From a virus, in the IMG/VR virus record IMGVR_UViG_3300008107_000253, positions 1 through 64,000 of that record: a stretch of DNA of 64,000 nucleotides; one strand, 5' to 3'. A program made the translations under genes and the position numbers. Below the pieces are notes generated by a model. It saw only the letters and a list, made by a program, of their open reading frames with translations, had not been told where the DNA came from and ran no database searches. Shown here in pieces: positions 58,934 through 64,000 of this stretch (position 1 is its first letter; each line of letters starts with the position of its first letter).

Positions 58934-58941
58934 TATTTATT
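58934..58941 (-). promoter_or_regulatory. Late promoter element, AATAAATA
   Basis: Minus-strand AATAAATA ends 8 bases before ATG 58925 of the fucosyltransferase-like gene. Confidence 0.5.
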
Positions 58942-58991
58942 TGTAGTTGATAACAAAGCACACCACATTTAAAATATAATATCATTAACCT

Positions 58992-59375
58992 ATGAGTACA
59001 GAAACAAACCTTAATGTCTTCGTCAAAGAAAATCTGATCGCATTTATCGATCCTGCAGGCCGAACTGGTTTCGGCGAGCGTATTCCAACGCTAGATACTG
59101 ATAGCACGATTGCAATCAAGAATCCAGTCGTCGTCCATGTTATTCCACAAGGACCTAACATGGCACTACAGCTGTTGCCTGCCTTCTTCAAGGAATTCAG
59201 TGCTTCACAAGAAGAGCCAATCGTTTTCGATTATCCGAGAGGAGCGATTGCTATTACAAACAACGCGACATTTGACTTCAAGCTTTATGCGCAATATGAA
59301 AGCATGTTTGCACCTCCTCCACTAGTGCAGCCGGTTTTTTCAGATCCAAAAGTTGTCAAGCTGTTTGACGAATAA
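58992..59375 (+). CDS. Unknown small protein, single-gene transcription unit
   Basis: 127 residues, beta-rich with Pro/Gly turns (NLIAFIDPAGRTGFGERIPTLD, NPVVVHVIPQGPNMALQLLPAFFKEF), C-terminus FSDPKVVKLFDE. Not recognised. It has a TATAAT at 58975-58980 and is followed 22 bases later by one of the strongest terminators in the window. This single-gene arrangement suggests a separately controlled, perhaps abundant product. Its codons look somewhat richer in G and C than its AT-rich left neighbours. Confidence 0.7.
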   Translation: MSTETNLNVFVKENLIAFIDPAGRTGFGERIPTLDTDSTIAIKNPVVVHVIPQGPNMALQLLPAFFKEFSASQEEPIVFDYPRGAIAITNNATFDFKLYAQYESMFAPPPLVQPVFSDPKVVKLFDE

Positions 59376-59397
59376 AAATTGACAATATGTCAATTGC

Positions 59398-59432
59398 GCT
59401 CTCTTGGTGTAAAAGCCAAGAGAGCTTTTTTT
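59398..59432 (+). terminator. Rho-independent terminator before uvsX
   Basis: GCTCTCTTGG (59398-59407), 8-base loop, CCAAGAGAGC (59416-59425), then seven T. A second small palindrome, AATTGACA-ATA-TGTCAATT, lies just upstream (59377-59395). Confidence 0.93.
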
Positions 59433-59446
59433 GGCCTCTAAACCAT

Positions 59447-59475
59447 TTGATTTTATACTCACCATCGGTTATAAT
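59447..59475 (+). promoter_or_regulatory. Sigma70 early promoter of uvsX
   Basis: TTGATT (59447-59452), 17-base spacer, exact TATAAT (59470-59475), 7 bases before ATG 59483. Clear sigma70 geometry that predicts a leaderless or 1-2 base leader message. Confidence 0.7.
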
Positions 59476-59482
59476 TTAATAC

Positions 59483-60583
59483 ATGAAAAATCCAATCCTA
59501 GAAAAGGCTTTTAAGAGTCTCAAGAAGATTAATCCAGACGCAGAATTTCTCAATAATAGTACATTATCAACGATCACAGGATATGTTGATACTGGTAGTT
59601 ATGCGCTAAATGCCATTATCAGCGGCAAGATCAAAGAAGGAGGCGTGCCGAAAGGACGTATTACAGGATTTTCAGGCCCATCGGGATGCGGCAAGACATT
59701 GATCATTAACAAGATTTTCGGCAATGCACAAAAACATCATGGCATGATTCCTGTTATGTGGGATACTGAAGGTGCTGTTGATCGTAGAGCAGCAGAAGGT
59801 GTTGGATGTGATGTTAATAATTACATTTGGAATTCTGCCGATACGATTGAACAATGTCGAAATGATATGGTTAAATTTCTTGATGAGATTATCGCAGATC
59901 CAGATATGAAAGGTAAATTTATCTTTGCAATCGATTCTCTCGGCAATCTTATCAATGCAAAAGAATTGCAAGACATTTCAAAGGATAAAGATTCGGCAGA
60001 TATGGGTTTGCGAGCAAGAGCAATGAAAAGTTTGATGAGAACATTGAGCAATAAGGCATCAAAAGCACAAGTGCCTATTCTCTTTTCAAATCATATTTAT
60101 GATGATCCATCTGCAATGTTTCCTTCATTGATTAAGAATCAAGGTGGTGGTAAAGGACCAATTTATCTTTCGACTGTATTGGTTCAAATGGCAATGACTC
60201 AGAATAAAGACGAAGAAGATGAGAATAAAAAGATTGCAATTGCCAATAAGGTTAGCGGCATTACAATGTCAGCAATGACAGTAAAAAATCGTATTGTACC
60301 ACCATTCCTCAAGACAGAACTTGAGCTGAACTTCAAGACAGGATTGGATAAATATTCAGGACTTGAGGTGATGGCGATCGCATATGACGTGGTAAAGCAG
60401 ACAGGAGCAACCTATCAGTTGCCGAATGGTACTAAGCTTGGATATTTCAAGCAATGGAGAAAGAATACTGAGCTTTGGGAAAATACAATTATTCCTGAAC
60501 TGCAAAAGAAACTCGACATCGAACTTACATACTCAACCGATAACATCGACCAAAATGACGAAGAAGACAGCGAAGAAGATTGA
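59483..60583 (+). CDS. uvsX: Recombinase UvsX (RecA-like)
   Basis: 366 residues (T4 UvsX 391). Walker A FSGPSGCGKTLI near residue 63, Walker B KFIFAIDSLGNL near residue 145, then DMGLRARAMKSLMRTLSNKA and PILFSNHIYDDPSAMFP with the GGGKGPIYL DNA-binding loop. The acidic C-terminus (NDEEDSEED) fits gp32 or UvsY contacts. Catalyses strand exchange for recombination-dependent replication and repair. The helicase gene begins inside its last 29 bases. Confidence 0.95.
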   Translation: MKNPILEKAFKSLKKINPDAEFLNNSTLSTITGYVDTGSYALNAIISGKIKEGGVPKGRITGFSGPSGCGKTLIINKIFGNAQKHHGMIPVMWDTEGAVDRRAAEGVGCDVNNYIWNSADTIEQCRNDMVKFLDEIIADPDMKGKFIFAIDSLGNLINAKELQDISKDKDSADMGLRARAMKSLMRTLSNKASKAQVPILFSNHIYDDPSAMFPSLIKNQGGGKGPIYLSTVLVQMAMTQNKDEEDENKKIAIANKVSGITMSAMTVKNRIVPPFLKTELELNFKTGLDKYSGLEVMAIAYDVVKQTGATYQLPNGTKLGYFKQWRKNTELWENTIIPELQKKLDIELTYSTDNIDQNDEEDSEED

Positions 60584-61925
60584 TCTTAACCTATTTGAAG
60601 TGGTCATTGCTTATCATGCTCTGTTCAATGCAGAGTATCTTGCTAGCATTATTGATTTTCTCAAACCCGATTTATTCAATCGAGCAGAGACAAAGGCTGC
60701 AATCTTTCCGATTGTTGAATATTTCAATGAACATAATGAAATTCCGACGATCACAGAGATCAAAGTCCGTCTTCAGAATTCTACTGATCGTGAGTTATTT
60801 GCAAAGCTTTTAAGAGAGTTCCAGACAATTGACAAGACCTTTAATCTAAAAGAATTGCTCACAAATACAGAGCAGTTTTTGAAAGAAAGATCTCTTGTCT
60901 CATTCTTGAGTAAGACCGCAACACAGCTTGCAAAAGAAGGCAGTGTTGATTATGAAGGTGCGTATGCAGAGCTAGAATCTGCTGTTACGATGTCATTGAT
61001 CGATGATGTCGGTCTTGAATATTTTAAAGACTTTGATAAGCACCTAGAGTATCTTGACAAGAAAGAATCAAGATTGTCTACTGGATGGAAATGGCTCGAT
61101 GAAAAGCTTGGTGGCGGTCTTCTTGAAGAAGGTAGATCATTGTATGTATTCTGTGGTACTACTAATGTAGGCAAATCAATCTTTCTTGGTAATATTGCAA
61201 ATAATATTGTCAAGCAAGGCAAATGCGCAGTCATTATTACATTGGAAATGCCTGAGCAGATTTATGCAAAACGAATCTCTTCACAATTGACAAGAATTCC
61301 TATTAATACTCTTGCCGAACAAAAAGAGCATCTTAGAAGCTGGATGAATAATTATACATCGAATAATCTTGATTCGAAATTATTCATTAAAGAGTTTCCG
61401 CCTTCGTCCATTAGTGCAAATCATATTCGTGCTTATCTAACGAAACTGGTGCGCAAAGGAGTTAAGATTGATGCCATTATTATTGACTATCTTAATTTGA
61501 TGATTCCATGTAGAGGATCTGGTGACGGTAATTCATATGAGAAGATCAAAAAGATTGCAGAAGAAACACGAGCACTGTCTTATGTATTCAATGCTCCTGT
61601 TATTTCAGCAACGCAACTTAATAGATCTGCATATGATCAAGCGAATCCAGGTCTTGAGACGACAGGTGAATCTATGGGATTGCCAATGACAGCAGATGCT
61701 CAATTTGGTATTTGGTGTACTGACGAAGATCGTGAAGCCGGAATTCTACATCTTAACCTAATGAAGAATAGATTCGGCCCGAATTTTGGCAATACTACGT
61801 TTCAAATTGATTATGATACTTTACATTTGTCAGAATATGATAATGAAACATTAGCATCAGATACGCAAATGTCTGAAGAAGATTTGGATTCTGTTATCAA
61901 CGATCTCAAGTTGACAAATGGATAG
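60555..61925 (+). CDS. 41: Replicative DNA helicase (T4 gp41, DnaB-like)
   Basis: 456 residues from ATG 60555 (T4 gp41 475); a longer frame from 60426 would be a uvsX shadow. N-terminal helical primase-contact domain, then RecA-type motor: SLYVFCGTTNVGKSIFLGNIANN near residue 195, VIITLEMPEQIYAKRISSQL, DAIIIDYLNLMIPC and APVISATQLNRSAYDQANPG. Ring helicase of the replisome, working with the gp61-type primase at 26507-27535. The acidic C-terminus may bind gp32 or a loader. Confidence 0.95.
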   Translation: MTKKTAKKIDLNLFEVVIAYHALFNAEYLASIIDFLKPDLFNRAETKAAIFPIVEYFNEHNEIPTITEIKVRLQNSTDRELFAKLLREFQTIDKTFNLKELLTNTEQFLKERSLVSFLSKTATQLAKEGSVDYEGAYAELESAVTMSLIDDVGLEYFKDFDKHLEYLDKKESRLSTGWKWLDEKLGGGLLEEGRSLYVFCGTTNVGKSIFLGNIANNIVKQGKCAVIITLEMPEQIYAKRISSQLTRIPINTLAEQKEHLRSWMNNYTSNNLDSKLFIKEFPPSSISANHIRAYLTKLVRKGVKIDAIIIDYLNLMIPCRGSGDGNSYEKIKKIAEETRALSYVFNAPVISATQLNRSAYDQANPGLETTGESMGLPMTADAQFGIWCTDEDREAGILHLNLMKNRFGPNFGNTTFQIDYDTLHLSEYDNETLASDTQMSEEDLDSVINDLKLTNG

Positions 61926-61932
61926 TCATGAG

Positions 61933-61940
61933 GGTAAATA
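61933..61940 (+). promoter_or_regulatory. Possible late promoter element, GGTAAATA
   Basis: GGTAAATA ends 6 bases before ATG 61947, the spacing seen at other late genes, but the first two bases depart from the motif. A GAGGG upstream could instead be part of a ribosome-binding site for the small gene. Confidence 0.35.
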
Positions 61941-61946
61941 GGATGC

Positions 61947-62234
61947 ATGGAATTTGAACATAATGCGGAATCATCTGAATTTATTGGTGAAAATGAAATA
62001 GACGATTTCTTTATTAAAACATGCTCTTTGATATCCTTATTATCAAACAAAACACTTAGCCCTACATCGATTATCATTACAATGATTCAAAATCCAGAAA
62101 TGAGACAATTGGTTTGTGAGATTACAGATATGTCTTATTTTGAATTTGTTAAAAAGATGTCTTACAATTACGATATTGTCAATAGATCCAAAAAAATCCT
62201 TTACGCATTAAATAAGGCAAATGACCGAGAATGA
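61947..62234 (+). CDS. Small protein in the T4 gene 33 position
   Basis: 95 residues, acidic N-terminus, helical (IDDFFIKTCSLISLLSNKTL, YFEFVKKMSYNYDIVNRSKKILYAL). I recognise no motif. In T4 the order is 33-59-32; here a 95-residue gene, a 219-residue gene and gp32 occur in the same order. On that basis it may be the late co-activator gp33, but it lacks the C-terminal clamp-binding Leu-Asp-Phe-Leu-Leu type tail, so I leave it unnamed. Confidence 0.6.
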   Translation: MEFEHNAESSEFIGENEIDDFFIKTCSLISLLSNKTLSPTSIIITMIQNPEMRQLVCEITDMSYFEFVKKMSYNYDIVNRSKKILYALNKANDRE

Positions 62235-62880
62235 AAAATTAGTCTACAACAAATGGCTCGCTACTACATCACAAGCTATCAATAAACCATTCAGGCTTCG
62301 TGAAAATTGGCTTAATTTTGATTGCAGGGATGATTATCCTTTATTGCAAAGATTATGTCATTTCTTTTCAAAACATACTCATATTAAATGGGATGATTTT
62401 TTTCTAGCACCTTATAAAATCCGCAAGAATATTAATGCCGGTCGAATATCATTAGAATACTACACAAGCCCCAAAGCAATAAAGGATTATACGACATATA
62501 TGAAGCATTTGATGCTTCTTGAACCAGACGATCACCAACAAATAAATCTTATTGTCGAATCATTTAAATATATTCGTGATTTTTGTCTCGAGCATAAATT
62601 ATATGCACACCAATATTGCCAATATAAAGGAGGATATACATCTGCATTCTTAAAGCATATCAAGCAGCATCACGTTTCAGTATATGCAGTATTTGCATTT
62701 CCAGAATCATTCAGTACAATGAATGGACTACACCCTGAAGATTATGCGTTGTTTCTTGGCGATATTAACCTATATACATTAAAGACCAAATATGAAAAAT
62801 CCCAAATAAAACCAAAAATACAACAATTATACCAAGCATTACAAAATTATCTTAAAAAAAATCTTGATTCACAACAATAA
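62221..62880 (+). CDS. Candidate helicase loader (T4 gp59 position)
   Basis: 219 residues, almost the length of T4 gp59 (217), basic and helical (YNKWLATTSQAINKPFRLRENWLNF, FFLAPYKIRKNINAGRISLEYYTSPKAIKDYTTYM, YCQYKGGYTSAFLKHIKQHHVSV). No clear motif match. Assignment rests on length and on position between the helicase and gp32. It overlaps the small gene by 14 bases. Confidence 0.6.
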   Translation: MTENEKLVYNKWLATTSQAINKPFRLRENWLNFDCRDDYPLLQRLCHFFSKHTHIKWDDFFLAPYKIRKNINAGRISLEYYTSPKAIKDYTTYMKHLMLLEPDDHQQINLIVESFKYIRDFCLEHKLYAHQYCQYKGGYTSAFLKHIKQHHVSVYAVFAFPESFSTMNGLHPEDYALFLGDINLYTLKTKYEKSQIKPKIQQLYQALQNYLKKNLDSQQ

Positions 62881-62892
62881 CACATTTATATT
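62864..62892 (+). promoter_or_regulatory. Sigma70 early promoter of gene 32
   Basis: TTGATT (62864-62869), 17-base spacer, TATATT (62887-62892), inside the end of the loader candidate. It predicts a leader of about 17 bases before ATG 62916, A-rich and without a Shine-Dalgarno sequence. Confidence 0.6.
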
Positions 62893-62915
62893 AATCCATA
62901 CAACCAAATAACATT

Positions 62916-63851
62916 ATGTCAATACTCGACGAAATCTTCAGTAAAATTCAAACAGCACAAACTCCAAGCACAGATTATAAACAACCCAAAAACGAAAATC
63001 TTTTCAAAGCCGAAGTAGGCGCTACCTACACCGTAAGATTTATTCCATACATGCCAAACCCAGCGTCATCGATGTTATCCTTCACGACTCATGGCTGGGA
63101 AAGTCGCCAAAATGGTAGATACATTTCTATCCCGTGCCTCAAATCGTGGGGGCGCTCAGAGCTATGCCCGTGCTGTGAAACACGATTCGCAGAATTAAAA
63201 ATTGGCACCGAAGCAGCAAAAGCAAAGGCAAGATTGCTTCGTCAGAAAGATATGCATTTCGCTAATATCTATATCATTGAAAGCCCTGAAGCAGATGACA
63301 TTGGTAAAGTAAAGATCTGGAGATATGGTGCTGAAATTCATAAAATTCTTCAGGCTGCTATTGTAGGTGAAGATTCAGATGAATACGGTAAGAGAATTTT
63401 TGAATTGACTCCTGGTGGTGTTGATTTCCGTGTTCGTTGTGAAAGAAAGGGAACTGGCAAAGAAAGCACATTGACCTATACAAGCAGCAAATTCATCAGC
63501 AAGCCTCGTGATATGGGGCTGACTGCTGCTGACATTGAGAGAATTTACGGAATGTCACATGACTTATCAGCACAGCTGCCACCAAGAAAGACTGCAGAAG
63601 AAATTCAAAGAATTCTTGATGAACATTATTTTACATCACAAGACAAACAGCAATCATCCATTACATATGCGAAAGATGATGACGCAGAGCCATCAATTGG
63701 TACATATGGAGGACCACCACCAGTTCTTGTTGCACGAAACGAATTCGTTAGAAATGAAATCGAACAATTGAATACAAAGCAGACAGTGTCGAATATCGAT
63801 TCGATTAATTCCACTGTGGATGATCTTCTTAAAGAATTCGAACTTCCTTAA
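62916..63851 (+). CDS. 32: Single-stranded DNA-binding protein (T4 gp32-like)
   Basis: 311 residues (T4 gp32 301). The zinc-containing OB core is visible: HGWESRQNGRYISIPCLKSW, then GRSELCPCCETRFAEL with His and Cys ligands, then MHFANIYIIESPEADDIGKVKIWRYGAEIHKIL as in T4. An acidic Ser/Asp-containing C-terminus ends in STVDDLLKEFELP and would contact polymerase, primase and recombination proteins. It coats single strands during replication and recombination. It has its own promoter. Confidence 0.93.
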   Translation: MSILDEIFSKIQTAQTPSTDYKQPKNENLFKAEVGATYTVRFIPYMPNPASSMLSFTTHGWESRQNGRYISIPCLKSWGRSELCPCCETRFAELKIGTEAAKAKARLLRQKDMHFANIYIIESPEADDIGKVKIWRYGAEIHKILQAAIVGEDSDEYGKRIFELTPGGVDFRVRCERKGTGKESTLTYTSSKFISKPRDMGLTAADIERIYGMSHDLSAQLPPRKTAEEIQRILDEHYFTSQDKQQSSITYAKDDDAEPSIGTYGGPPPVLVARNEFVRNEIEQLNTKQTVSNIDSINSTVDDLLKEFELP

Positions 63852-63859
63852 TTTCTAAT

Positions 63860-64000
63860 ATGACAAAACAAACTTACAATCGAGAAGAAGCCGAAAAGGC
63901 TTATGGAGGATTTCTCAAAGCTCTTGGCTTTAATTGGCGAGACAATCCACACATGAAAGATACACCGAAGCGTGTAACCAAAGCATGGATTGAGGATCTT
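63860..64000 (+). CDS. folE: GTP cyclohydrolase I, N-terminal part (runs off right edge)
   Basis: Only the first 47 codons are present. REEAEKAYGGFLKALGFNWRDNPHMKDTPKRVTKAWIEDL has the typical FolE N-terminal pattern (ALGF-x-W, DTPxRVxKAW). FolE converts GTP to dihydroneopterin triphosphate, which is the first step of both folate and 7-deazaguanine synthesis. With QueC and DpdA it makes the deazaguanine pathway the likely reason for its presence. The zinc and catalytic residues lie beyond the window. Confidence 0.88.
   Translation, partial: MTKQTYNREEAEKAYGGFLKALGFNWRDNPHMKDTPKRVTKAWIEDL

Noticed and set aside
60426-60554. Extended N-terminus of the gp41 helicase
   Set aside because: The extra 43 codons are a shadow of uvsX; the ATG at 60555 gives the expected length.

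Overview
The window is 64 kb from the AT-rich genome of a contractile-tailed phage (myovirus), a distant relative of T4. It encodes a T4-type replication and recombination set: family B DNA polymerase gp43, UvsX recombinase, gp41 helicase, gp32 single-strand binding protein, gp61-type primase, gp46/gp47 nuclease, UvsW and a small UvsY-like protein, a gp62-like clamp-loader subunit and a FEN/RNase H nuclease. It also encodes a gp55-type late sigma factor and T4-type structural genes: sheath, tube-fold proteins, large terminase, gp5-like spike, gp53, and hub/wedge genes. Portal, major capsid, protease, gp44 and gp45 are not in the window. I cannot name the host.

Layout. 1-7.5 kb (minus): very large virion proteins, one running off the left edge, and a LamG/beta-propeller adhesin. 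7.6-10.8 kb (plus): dNMP kinase, FEN nuclease and small unknown genes. 10.8-20.1 kb (minus): tube, sheath, tube-like protein, terminase, LamG adhesin, and a fibre made of about 15-residue repeats that is interrupted by a frameshift. 20.3-21.0 kb (plus): an acidic low-complexity protein. 21.1-25.6 kb (minus): one operon with QueC, a glycosyltransferase, a class II glutamine amidotransferase, an endonuclease V-like glycosylase, a DUF366-like protein, gp62-like, GroES-like and two unknown proteins. 27.6-38.7 kb (plus): baseplate, tape measure and spike. 38.7-40.5 kb (minus): small acidic proteins and a PD-(D/E)XK nuclease. 40.5-52.8 kb (plus): UvsY, UvsW, gp55 and gp47, then an island of five glycosyltransferases and two methyltransferases, then gp46 and another glycosyltransferase. 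52.8-58.2 kb (plus): DNA polymerase, a DpdA-like transglycosylase, a P-loop kinase, a phosphoribosyltransferase and two unknown genes. 58.2-58.9 kb (minus): a fucosyltransferase-like gene broken in a run of six A. 59.0-64 kb (plus): UvsX, gp41, two small genes, gp32 and the start of FolE.

Two systems stand out. First, folE, queC, a stand-alone class II amidotransferase and a transglycosylase-fold DpdA homologue together suggest that this phage replaces guanines in its DNA with a 7-deazaguanine derivative. The separate amidotransferase and the adjacent kinase and phosphoribosyltransferase may make it a variant pathway. Second, promoter placement is unusual. T4-type late elements (nnTAAATA) lie 5-8 bases before the start codons of most late transcription units, and several sigma70-type early promoters also end 5-7 bases before ATG. 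The predicted transcripts therefore start at, or within a few bases of, the initiation codon. Most genes lack a recognisable Shine-Dalgarno sequence. This points to leaderless initiation as the default in this phage.

No intergenic stretch exceeds about 180 bases. I saw no tRNA gene, CRISPR array or insertion sequence.
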